Origin: Methylococcales bacterium
Lineage (GTDB): Bacteria; Pseudomonadota; Gammaproteobacteria; Methylococcales; Methylomonadaceae
NCBI GenBank assembly: GCA_026399015.1
Contig: JAPLRS010000013.1
Location: 1-56,731, forward strand
DNA: 56,731 nt
Direction of reading: 5' to 3'
A program made the position numbers and the translations under genes. Positions 50,154 through 56,731 of the stretch are shown piece after piece (position 1 is the stretch's first letter; each line of letters begins with the position of its first letter). The notes under the pieces are model-generated. The model did not search any database. It had not been told where the DNA came from and saw only the letters and a program-made list of their open reading frames with translations.

Positions 50154-50513
50154 TTATACCAAATCATCTAAATCAAGTTGCAAAACCACCGCAATTTTTT
50201 TTAGCACTGTAACACTCCCAATACGCTTACCACCCTCCATTTGCGCAATAGTTGCTTGAGCGATATCAGACTTATCTGCCAAAGCTGCTTGAGTCAATTG
50301 TCGATACTCCCGCCAAACTTTGATTTTATTTTCACCTCTAAGCAAACGATTAACGATATCACTTGGAATCAGTTCGTCATCGTCTTGTTTAGCTTTCTCA
50401 TAAGCGGCTACATCTTCTAGTAACTCGGCTTTTTCTAATAATTGGTTATATACATCAATTGGGAGAATGGCATACTCTTTACAACCATTATTTTCAATAA
50501 ACTGAACGCTCAT
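50154..50513 (-). CDS. HTH antitoxin (XRE family) of a RelE-type pair
   Basis: A 119-residue protein. The N-terminal part (QFIENNGCKEYAILPIDVYN) resembles antitoxin prevent-host-death or RelB-like segments. The C-terminal Cro/C1 helix-turn-helix covers about 60-112: REYRQLTQAALADKSDIAQ then TIAQMEGGKRIGSVTVL. It overlaps the toxin gene by 4 bases (ATGA type), so the order is toxin first, as in higBA. The HTH part should repress the shared promoter. Confidence 0.88.
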   Translation of the reverse strand: MSVQFIENNGCKEYAILPIDVYNQLLEKAELLEDVAAYEKAKQDDDELIPSDIVNRLLRGENKIKVWREYRQLTQAALADKSDIAQATIAQMEGGKRIGSVTVLKKIAVVLQLDLDDLV

Positions 50514-50764
50514 TTATAAATATCCCCTCTACTACCAATATTAAACACTGTAACAATTAGTTCACCGTTATCTAACTCATAAATAGCACGATAACTGCCA
50601 ATTCTTAATCTAAAACCGCTCAAACCTTCTAACGGCTTGATAGACAAACCTTCTGTATTTCCTACAGCTATCGCATCAAATGCACTTATAAACCTTTCAG
50701 AGAACTCCGTAGGTATTTTAGCCAGTGCTTTGACTGCTTTTTTCTTATAAACAATTTTATACAT
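50510..50764 (-). CDS. RelE/ParE-superfamily toxin
   Basis: An 84-residue basic protein with the RelE pattern: MYKIVYKKKAVKALAKIP, IKPLEGLSGFRLRIGSYRAI and a C-terminal VFNIGSRGDIYK. The SxRxxY-like GSYRAIYEL and terminal RxDIYK are typical of mRNA-cleaving RelE toxins. It is the first gene of the pair with the HTH antitoxin. Confidence 0.9.
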   Translation of the reverse strand: MYKIVYKKKAVKALAKIPTEFSERFISAFDAIAVGNTEGLSIKPLEGLSGFRLRIGSYRAIYELDNGELIVTVFNIGSRGDIYK

Positions 50765-50844
50765 AGCAATATAATAGCATTTAGTAATATTTTTAATATA
50801 GCACTTTATAAATTAATCAGGTGCAGCGTTTTAAATACAAACAA

Positions 50845-50872
50845 AAAAGCCTTACCCAAGGGTAAGGCTTTT
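50845..50872 (-). terminator. Terminator downstream of the hypothetical gene at 50.9-51.6 kb
   Basis: A perfect 13-bp stem AAAAGCCTTACCC / GGGTAAGGCTTTT encloses a 2-base AA centre. A T-run follows on both strands, so it can act in either direction. It sits 31 bases past the end of the minus-strand gene. Confidence 0.85.
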
Positions 50873-50902
50873 ATTTGCAACTATTAAAATCTAAAACTAA
50901 AA

Positions 50903-51592
50903 CTAACTGCCCACCGTAACACTTACCACATCACTCCAATGGCCTACTTGCGCATCATGGAGTATGTAAATCGCTTTATAGTGCCATAACTGACTCGTAC
51001 CCGCTTCTGGTAGGGCAAAAGTATCGTTAGTATTGGGCTCGGTATTAATCGTTAATGGCACAAAGCCGTTAGTGTCATTACGATCTACCCAAATTTCAAT
51101 GGCAGAAGCCTGACTTTTAGTCCATTGAATAATAGGATGCCCCGCCTGAAACTGCACACTGATAATAGGCTTCCAAGAGACAGGGTCAATCACCACCTCA
51201 GAGCCTATCAACCATAAATCTTTACCAATAGCGGTCGTATAATTTTTACTGGCCTTAATTTGAGCGGCCAAACTAGACAGTCTAGGTATTATCCCGGGCT
51301 TAACCGCAGCTGGCATCGGCAATACTAACGCAGGAGGCACAGGCCAACTGGCTACAGAACCGCTACCATCTCTTTGATGGTTTTTAAAAGCCGTCCAGTT
51401 TTGGCCATAGGCTTGCATATCACTTGCACTTTGCAAGGAATATCTAAAAGACAGAGCATCTGCGGTTAACGATGCCACATCCTCTAGGGCAATACTTAAT
51501 AAAGTAGTGTACGGCAATAACGCCGTGGTTAAATGGTCTAGTAAATTAGCTTTACCGCCATCGGTGAGAGGCATATAAGAACTTGTTGACAT
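50903..51592 (-). CDS. Conserved hypothetical protein, helical N-terminus plus fibronectin-like C-terminus
   Basis: A 229-residue protein without a signal peptide. The start at 51592 is supported by GGAGT 8 bases upstream; the longer frame is not. The N-terminal half is helical (LTDGGKANLLDHLTTAL, FRYSLQSASDMQAYGQNWTA). A central PVPPALVLPMP-like turn leads to a beta-rich C-terminus (IEIWVDRNDTNGF, YKAIYILHDAQVGHWSDV) that resembles a fibronectin type III module. I know similar proteins of unknown function in proteobacteria and Bacteroidetes; no activity can be assigned. Confidence 0.7.
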   Translation of the reverse strand: MSTSSYMPLTDGGKANLLDHLTTALLPYTTLLSIALEDVASLTADALSFRYSLQSASDMQAYGQNWTAFKNHQRDGSGSVASWPVPPALVLPMPAAVKPGIIPRLSSLAAQIKASKNYTTAIGKDLWLIGSEVVIDPVSWKPIISVQFQAGHPIIQWTKSQASAIEIWVDRNDTNGFVPLTINTEPNTNDTFALPEAGTSQLWHYKAIYILHDAQVGHWSDVVSVTVGS

Positions 51593-51706
51593 AAGGTAGT
51601 ACTCCTTTTGGGAGGGACTTTCAGGTGATATGCAAAGCTTAAAACACACTTAGCAATCGTTGGGTAGCATCCAGCTGTTATTACGGTGCATCTAGCCAAA
51701 ACGAAT

Positions 51707-52020
51707 GAGCATTAAGGAATGATAACAGAGCATTCAGCTAAGTTAACTGAGTGCTCCAGCAGACTACATGAATGCTCTGCTGACCCAGATGAATGCTCTG
51801 CTGACCCCGGTGAATGCTCTGGTAATGTAACAAAGCACTCCGGCGTTATAAAAACTAACAAGTAATGATTATGTGGTGCTTAAACAGAGTAACGGAACAC
51901 TCTGGATACTCAGCGGAGTGTTCAATCGGCTTAGCGGAATGCTCAGTCGGTTTGGCAAAAGGCTCAGTCGGCGTAACGGAATGCTCAGTTAATATTTTGT
52001 AATGCTCAGTCAGCTTAAAA
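51707..52020. repeat. 21-bp-period minisatellite, about 15 degenerate units
   Basis: The only structure in the 618-base gap 51593-52210. Units with core GAATGCTC recur every 21 bases: for example at 51770, 51791, 51812, 51937 and 51979, with diverged units between (51728, 51749, 51833, 51895, 51916, 51958, 52000). One unit (51875-51894) is 20 bases. The first units carry GAGCATTC, the reverse complement of the core, so stems can form between the ends. Stop codons occur in it. A diverged sixteenth unit may follow 52020. Confidence 0.8.
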
Positions 52021-52109
52021 AAGCAATGAGCCATGATAGTGCAATACCTTGTTAGGTATCAGAAATGCTAGACGAGTCAACTGAGGTCTATGCGAGATCG
52101 TGTTAGAAC

Positions 52110-52144
52110 AATAAACCCTATATCTATAAAGCACAAGGTTTATT
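52110..52144 (-). terminator. Weak hairpin downstream of the HTH gene
   Basis: An 8-bp inverted repeat AATAAACC / GGTTTATT encloses 19 bases. It is AT-rich with a long loop, so a terminator role is only possible. Confidence 0.25.
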
Positions 52145-52210
52145 ATTAATTAAGCAAAAAATAAAAATTTATATTGGTATATAAACGCAGAAACGACATC
52201 TTAAAAATGT

Positions 52211-52528
52211 TTAAGCAATCATTGAAAGACCGTTTTTTGCCACTAATAAGAGTAACTTAAGAGAAGAACCTGAAGGTTTTTTAACCCCCCTCTCCCATTG
52301 GCTTATTAAACCTTTAGTAACATTTAAATAGTGTGCTAAAACTTCTTGGCTTACATTTTCACGAATACGAATTTGACGAATTTCTTCTGCAGAGAGGGGT
52401 TCTATAGGCGTTAAACATAATAAATCAAATTCACGCATGGTTTTTTTATCTACTAATCCGATACCATGTAACCCTTCAACAGTTTCATGTACTGATGCCA
52501 TTAATGGACTACTATAATTTTTGCTCAT
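52211..52528 (-). CDS. Orphan HTH antitoxin/regulator (HigA/NadS-like)
   Basis: A 105-residue DNA-binding protein. Residues 46-95 are a Cro/C1 helix-turn-helix of the antitoxin type: EIRQIRIRENVSQEVLAHYL then NVTKGLISQWERGVKKPSG. The N-terminal MASVHETVEGLHGIGLVD is shared with NadS/HigA2 proteins. A GAGGT ribosome site precedes the start. Upstream on the minus strand (52529-52747) there is no toxin frame, so the usual HigB partner is lost or elsewhere. Short TATTGTA direct repeats near 52555 could be its operator. Confidence 0.88.
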   Translation of the reverse strand: MSKNYSSPLMASVHETVEGLHGIGLVDKKTMREFDLLCLTPIEPLSAEEIRQIRIRENVSQEVLAHYLNVTKGLISQWERGVKKPSGSSLKLLLLVAKNGLSMIA

Positions 52529-52747
52529 AGCAAAATACCTCTATCAATAATTTTGTATTGTATTGTAAACACTACCCATTAAATTTTTATGAATAATTTC
52601 AGATGTCATCCATAAATTAATATATTATTACAATTTTATGACACTAAATACTTCACTTATCTAAAGATAATCCTTTATCAAATAACAATATTATTATTTA
52701 ATACTCATAAGTATCCACCTCCCTTACAATTAAACATTGAGTATTTT

Positions 52748-53479
52748 ATGGGTAATAGATTTTTAACCATCGCTTTATTGAGCCTTATCACAAGCAGTGC
52801 TGTACAAGCGGCTTTAATAGCGCGTGGCACGGATATGGTCTATGACGATGTGAATAACATCACTTGGGCTTCTGATGCTAACTTGTTTCAAACCCAAGCG
52901 GCGAGTAATCCCAATCTAGTCAGTGAGATTATCACTGCGAATGGCGGGGTGATTCATGATACGCCTAGTTTTTATGATAATGGCACACACACACTTACTA
53001 CTGGTGACTTTATTACCAGTGACGGCAGAATGACGTGGTGGGGCGCACAAGCATGGGCGAACCATTTAAGCTTAGGTGGTTATACAGATTGGACATTACC
53101 CTCGACAGCAGATGCAACCAACCCAAATAATCAGGGCTATAACATTACTACTAGTCAAATGGGCGATTTATTTTATAACCAACTCGGTGGTGTAGCGGAT
53201 ACTTCAATTACCACAACGCATAATGCCAATTACAATTTATTTTCTAACGTGCAGGACTCTGTGTACTGGTCGAGTAGTGAGTACGCGCCCCTTCCAGGCA
53301 GCGCGTGGCTCTTCCGAACCTACAATGGCTACCAGTACTACTTCTATAAGGGTTTCCAGTTCTACGCATGGGCTGTTCGCCCGGGCGATGTTGCCGCCGT
53401 TCCGCTCCCCGGTGCAGTCTGGTTATTCCTGTCTGGGCTAGGTTTAGTCTCTTTCAAACGCAAACTTAAAAAAATCTAA
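52748..53479 (+). CDS. Secreted Lcl/DUF1566 protein with PEP-CTERM-like sorting tail
   Basis: A 243-residue exported protein with signal peptide [21 protein letters not shown]. The middle (about 95-215) is an Lcl/DUF1566 domain: [28 protein letters not shown] and [10 protein letters not shown]. The C-terminus [19 protein letters not shown] followed by KRKLKK is a PEP-CTERM-like tail in the form seen in methanotrophs, with a hydrophobic helix and a basic end for exosortase processing. It precedes the collagen-like genes by 2 bases, so it is probably in one operon with them. Confidence 0.85.
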   Translation: MGNRFLTIALLSLITSSAVQAALIARGTDMVYDDVNNITWASDANLFQTQAASNPNLVSEIITANGGVIHDTPSFYDNGTHTLTTGDFITSDGRMTWWGAQAWANHLSLGGYTDWTLPSTADATNPNNQGYNITTSQMGDLFYNQLGGVADTSITTTHNANYNLFSNVQDSVYWSSSEYAPLPGSAWLFRTYNGYQYYFYKGFQFYAWAVRPGDVAAVPLPGAVWLFLSGLGLVSFKRKLKKI

Positions 53480-53481
53480 TT

Positions 53482-54561
53482 ATGATCAAACTAAAACACA
53501 TTGCAGTTATAGCGTTTTTATCTTCAAGTATTGTTGTTAGTAATATGGCAGAGGCAGCTGGCGCTGTTGGTGCACAGGGACCTACTGGTCCTGCTGGTCC
53601 AAGAGGGCCTGATGGTCCAAGAGGGCCTGAAGGTCCAAAAGGTGATAAAGGCCTGCAAGGCCCTCAGGGTAATCAAGGTAAAGAAGGGCCTATCGGAAAA
53701 AGAGGTGCGACTGGCTCTAAGGGAGATAAAGGCGATAAAGGTGACCGCGGAACAACTGGGCCTGTTGGTGACAAAGGTGCAACTGGACCAAGAGGTGATA
53801 AAGGGCCTGCAGGAGCATCTCAAGGGCTTCAGGGTATTCAGGGGCCAAAAGGTGACACTGGATTGCAGGGTGAGCAAGGTAATGCAGGACCTAAAGGTGA
53901 TAAGGGAGATCAGGGAGTTCAAGGAATTCAAGGAGCTAAGGGCGATACGGGCTCATTTAATTATTCAATGACTTGCGGTGTTAGTGGAAAAGAAGCATGT
54001 AAAGTGGGGGCTGTTGGCCCCGGTGGCGGATGGATATTTTTTGTTGATAAAGATGATCAATATCCCGGATTTGATTATCTTGAAGCAGCACCTACTGATA
54101 TAGAGCCAACACAATGGTGTGATATTAATGATTCAATTCCTGCCGTTAATGGTTTCGCGGCTAGAGCAATTGGTATGGGAAAAGTTAACACTATTGCTAT
54201 ATTGGGAGTTTGTAACTCAGGGGCTGCAAATTCTGCACATACATACTCAACACCTACAACCATTGCTGGTGATTGGTATTTACCATCTGATCGCGAACTA
54301 CATTTACTGTATGAGAATTTGGTTGATGTGGGTGTAGGTGGATTTTCTCAAAGTACTTTAGATTGTTTCAATAATCCCACATATAATCGATGGAGTTCTA
54401 CGGAATATGATTCTGGATCAGTCATATGGATTCAAGACTTTGATCAAGGTGCAGAGTCTCTATCGAATAAATATTTTGAAATACAGAATACTGTCGGAGA
54501 AACCACTTACACCGAAATATTGCAAGAACTATTTCCCGTTAGACCAATCCGTTCATTCTAA
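53482..54561 (+). CDS. Secreted collagen-like protein with Lcl/DUF1566 C-terminal domain
   Basis: A 359-residue exported protein. The signal peptide ends around [11 protein letters not shown]. About 120 residues (30-155) are Gly-X-Y triplets rich in Pro, Lys, Asp and Gln ([20 protein letters not shown], then [10 protein letters not shown]), expected to form a trimeric collagen-like stalk. The rest is an Lcl-type domain: [35 protein letters not shown] and the final PVRPIRSF. In Legionella such a protein mediates adhesion and clumping. No PEP-CTERM or LPXTG tail is visible. Confidence 0.9.
   Translation: MIKLKHIAVIAFLSSSIVVSNMAEAAGAVGAQGPTGPAGPRGPDGPRGPEGPKGDKGLQGPQGNQGKEGPIGKRGATGSKGDKGDKGDRGTTGPVGDKGATGPRGDKGPAGASQGLQGIQGPKGDTGLQGEQGNAGPKGDKGDQGVQGIQGAKGDTGSFNYSMTCGVSGKEACKVGAVGPGGGWIFFVDKDDQYPGFDYLEAAPTDIEPTQWCDINDSIPAVNGFAARAIGMGKVNTIAILGVCNSGAANSAHTYSTPTTIAGDWYLPSDRELHLLYENLVDVGVGGFSQSTLDCFNNPTYNRWSSTEYDSGSVIWIQDFDQGAESLSNKYFEIQNTVGETTYTEILQELFPVRPIRSF
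53516..53591 (+). repeat. 76-bp signal-peptide segment repeated at 55815
   Basis: These 76 bases recur at 55815-55890 with only two differences (A/G at 53563-equivalent and T/A near the end). They encode the end of the signal peptide and the first collagen triplets. Such identity in otherwise diverged genes points to recent duplication or gene conversion. Confidence 0.85.
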
Positions 54562-54612
54562 ACTAATACAATAATCTTACTAAGTACCAATCACATATAA
54601 CATTATCCAAAC

Positions 54613-55764
54613 ATGCAAATACACAAAATAAAATTCCTATGTTTATTAGCATTTTTGCTAATAACAACTAATGTCTTTTCAGCCACAAATGTCGGCCCCT
54701 ACTACGGAACTTGGAACGCTAAGACCACCTACCCTGTTGGGAGTTTGATCACGGAAAACGATCAAACTTATATTGCGGTCATTAAGAATAAGAATAAGTC
54801 TGTTAGTGCAAATACTGATAAATGGAAGTTATTAGGGAGTGTGATTACAGGGTTGAATGGTGTTCAAGGGATTCAAGGACCTAAGGGCGATAAGGGTGAT
54901 ACTGGAACCCAAGGGATACAGGGTTTTCAAGGTGATGTTGGGACTAAGGGAGACAAAGGAGATACCGGTGCAACAGGTGCTCAAGGTGAACAAGGTATTC
55001 AGGGTATACAAGGCTCAAGAGGCCCTGCAGGATTACCTCAAGCTGGAAATAATGTCGGTGATATGCAGTATTGGGATGGTAGTCAGTGGCAGTTAATACC
55101 ACCGCCAAGTTATATACCAGCAACATCAACACAAACACCTGTTTACTCTGTTGCAACTTTGCATTTTTGTAATAATGGTAAACCATCCTGGAATCCTCTT
55201 TGTGATGCTTCAAATGGTGTAAATGTTTATCAAGTAGGGGATATAGGTCCAGCAGGAGGAATAGTATTTTATTTAATGGATAAAACTGGTTTACATGGTT
55301 TGGAATCTGCACCCCAAGACATAAATGGTGGGGCCAGTTATTCTTGGGGTTGTTGGGGTTGGGATAATGGAAACGGCACTTTACAATTTAATACAATTAA
55401 TGGTACCGCAGTCGGGACAGGTGCAGCTAATACTGCAGCGATTATCGCAACTTGTGGTACCGATGGTGGTTTAGTTAGTGGTAATGGCAACCCTCAAAAC
55501 TACGGAACGGCCATAAATGCTGCAGCAGCTGCTCAATCTTATACTTTAAATGGTTTTAATGATTGGTATTTACCATCCAGAGATGAATTAAATTTACTGT
55601 ATCAGCACCAATCTGTTGTTGGTGGATTTGTAAATAGCTACACTTATTGGAGTTCGTCTAATTTAAATAATACTTATGTTTGGGATCAATACTTTTTTAC
55701 TAGTCTTCAGAGACAAGACGGAGTACAACTCTCATATCCAGTTAGGGCTATCCGCTCGTTCTAA
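54613..55764 (+). CDS. Secreted collagen-like Lcl protein with ChtBD3-like module
   Basis: A 383-residue exported protein with signal peptide [24 protein letters not shown]. Residues about 27-75 ([20 protein letters not shown], then YIAV and WKLLG) resemble a CBM5/12-type chitin/glycan-binding module. Gly-X-Y repeats follow (about 80-145; [13 protein letters not shown]), then a linker [11 protein letters not shown] and an Lcl/DUF1566 domain with [28 protein letters not shown] and PVRAIRSF. The glycan module makes it different from its neighbours. Confidence 0.88.
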   Translation: MQIHKIKFLCLLAFLLITTNVFSATNVGPYYGTWNAKTTYPVGSLITENDQTYIAVIKNKNKSVSANTDKWKLLGSVITGLNGVQGIQGPKGDKGDTGTQGIQGFQGDVGTKGDKGDTGATGAQGEQGIQGIQGSRGPAGLPQAGNNVGDMQYWDGSQWQLIPPPSYIPATSTQTPVYSVATLHFCNNGKPSWNPLCDASNGVNVYQVGDIGPAGGIVFYLMDKTGLHGLESAPQDINGGASYSWGCWGWDNGNGTLQFNTINGTAVGTGAANTAAIIATCGTDGGLVSGNGNPQNYGTAINAAAAAQSYTLNGFNDWYLPSRDELNLLYQHQSVVGGFVNSYTYWSSSNLNNTYVWDQYFFTSLQRQDGVQLSYPVRAIRSF

Positions 55765-55780
55765 TTAAATACTCAAAATC

Positions 55781-56614
55781 ATGAATAAATCAATCCACTT
55801 TACAGTTATAGCACTTTTATCTTCAAGTATTGTTGTTAGTAATATGGCAGAGGCGGCTGGCGCTGTTGGTGCACAGGGACCTACAGGTCCAAAAGGGCCT
55901 GCATGACCAAAAGGTGACAAAGGAATTCAAGGTGTTCAGGGTATACAAGGCAAAGAAGGTCCCATTGGTAAAAAAGGTGCGACTGGTGCTAAGGGTGATA
56001 AAGGCGATAAGGGAGTAACAGGTCCACAGGGAGCAACAGGTCCCCAAGGCGCTAAGGGACCGATTGGTCCTGCTGGTGCATCTCAAGGCCCCCAGGGAAT
56101 ACAGGGACCCCAAGGTGATAAAGGCGAAAAGGGTGATAAAGGGGATACTGGAATAGCCGGTGTTAAGGGAGATAAGGGTGACAAAGGGGATCCGGGTTAT
56201 ATTACGGACGGAACAAATTCCGGGGATATGCATTATTGGGATGGTTTTCAATGGGTAAACATTTCAGCCGGACCTAATAATGCAACTCTTAAGGACTGTA
56301 ATGGCATACCAACATGGGTTGTTACTTCTTGTCCATTTAAGATTGGTGATATTGGACCAGCTGGTGGAACTGTTTTTTACTTAACTGATAGCACAGGTTT
56401 ACATGGATTAGAGGTAGCTCCTATTGATCCAATACATCCATTGACTACGGCTGCCTCAGGTTGCTATGGATCAATTGGTGTATTCGGATTTACCGAACCT
56501 GATGGTATTGGCGTTGGTGCCTCAAACACCAATACAATAGTAACAAAATGTCCAGATGTGGACACAGCAGCCAAAATTGCTGATGCTTATACTGTCTGGC
56601 GTCAATTACTTTGA
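55781..56614 (+). pseudogene. Broken collagen-like Lcl gene, internal TGA and 3' truncation
   Basis: The ATG at 55781 starts a signal peptide nearly identical to that of the 53482 gene. After PTGPKGPA, TGA at 55904-55906 stands where a glycine codon (GGA) is expected; the same frame then continues PKGDKGIQG for about 90 residues of Gly-X-Y and an Lcl domain ([16 protein letters not shown]). That domain stops at DAYT, just where relatives read [13 protein letters not shown], and runs into unrelated sequence ending at 56614. So one nonsense change and one truncation inactivate it. Confidence 0.85.
55815..55890 (+). repeat. Second copy of the 76-bp signal-peptide segment
   Basis: Copy of 53516-53591, 74 of 76 bases identical. 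Here it lies in the broken fourth gene. Confidence 0.85.
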
Positions 56615-56731
56615 CCGGTTCGCGACAACTATCTTGTCCGGTTAGTGGTTAAAAAAATGCTATTTTTTTATGCTTTGTTTCTTTCGATAACTCTCTCCGT
56701 TTAATTCAATAATAGTGGCATGATGGATAAT
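56593..56731. mobile_element. Probable insertion-sequence end, possibly IS21-like
   Basis: Similarity of the Lcl gene to its relatives stops exactly before TGTCTGGCGTC at 56593. The new sequence holds two related blocks, TTGACCGGTTCGCGACAA and TTGTCCGGTTAG, 11 bases apart. A TG terminus with internal CCGGTT repeats is how I remember IS21-family ends, but no transposase is inside the window, so the family is a guess. The sharp boundary itself is visible. Confidence 0.35.

Noticed and set aside
51707..52020. Possible CRISPR array
   Set aside because: Units are contiguous at a 21-base period with no unique spacers of 30 or more bases, the repeats are degenerate, and no cas gene is near.
53524..53931. 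Long antisense frame opposite the collagen-like gene (also at 55823-56251)
   Set aside because: It is the shadow of Gly-X-Y codons on the other strand; the peptide is Thr/Leu/Ser-biased low-complexity sequence with no ribosome site.
55904..55906. In-frame TGA as selenocysteine or programmed readthrough
   Set aside because: It replaces the obligatory glycine of a Gly-X-Y triplet, one base away from GGA, and no selenocysteine-type stem is apparent after it. The head is also truncated, so a nonsense mutation is simpler.
50154..56731. Accessory right end as a prophage or integrative element
   Set aside because: No integrase, phage structural gene or attachment-site repeat is visible, only a toxin pair, repeats and adhesin genes.

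Overview
The window is a piece of an AT-rich gammaproteobacterial chromosome, most likely a methanotroph of the order Methylococcales. The pointers are a XoxJ/MxaJ-type binding protein tied to methanol dehydrogenases, an HpnN-type hopanoid transporter, a glycogen cluster of methylotroph type (glgA, glgB, glgC, GH57, malQ), and a PEP-CTERM-like tail of the [10 protein letters not shown] form. No methane or methanol oxidation genes lie in the window, so the taxonomy is inferred.

Layout. 1-1330 is a decayed accessory patch: an Rpn/YhgA-type nuclease cut by the window edge, a remnant of rmlA, a small coiled-coil membrane protein and a frameshifted DUF3782-like remnant. 1.35-9.4 kb holds uup, an Old Yellow Enzyme reductase, a zinc-ribbon membrane protein, the proA-nadD-rsfS group and a P1B-type metal ATPase. 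9.4-13.9 kb is a biotin operon on the minus strand (bioB-bioF-bioH/bioC fusion-bioD). 13.9-20.7 kb holds comF, a Nudix/ThiE-like fusion, argJ, a CDF metal transporter, a TusA-like protein beside a PP-loop tRNA-thiolation-like protein, and waaA. 20.8-22.9 kb is the rpsF-rpsR-DUF2232-rplI ribosomal operon.

23-36.7 kb is a carbohydrate-storage block. glgB and glgA run leftward and are followed in the same direction by four uncommon genes: a protein with two CBM21-like glucan-binding modules and an endonuclease/exonuclease/phosphatase domain, a phospholipase-D-like protein, a CE7-type esterase and a second esterase. glgC, a GH57 glycosidase and malQ run rightward from the same divergent region. 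The four extra genes look like an undescribed glycogen-associated hydrolase set.

36.7-49.8 kb holds an orphan xoxJ, two identical tRNA-Glu genes and tRNA-Ala downstream of gltX, serS, hpnN, apbE, a 1228-residue fusion of an AI-2E/PerM-type membrane protein with a calcium-type P-ATPase, and a CNNM/CorC-type protein. A 344-bp convergent gap at 49.8-50.15 kb carries a perfect DnaA box and three near matches.

50.1-56.7 kb is accessory: a RelE-type toxin with an HTH antitoxin, a conserved hypothetical protein, a 21-bp-period minisatellite of about 15 units, an orphan HTH antitoxin, and a tandem family of four secreted Lcl/DUF1566 proteins. One family member has a PEP-CTERM-like tail and three have collagen-like Gly-X-Y stretches. 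The last copy is broken by an internal TGA and then cut at a likely insertion-sequence boundary at about 56593.
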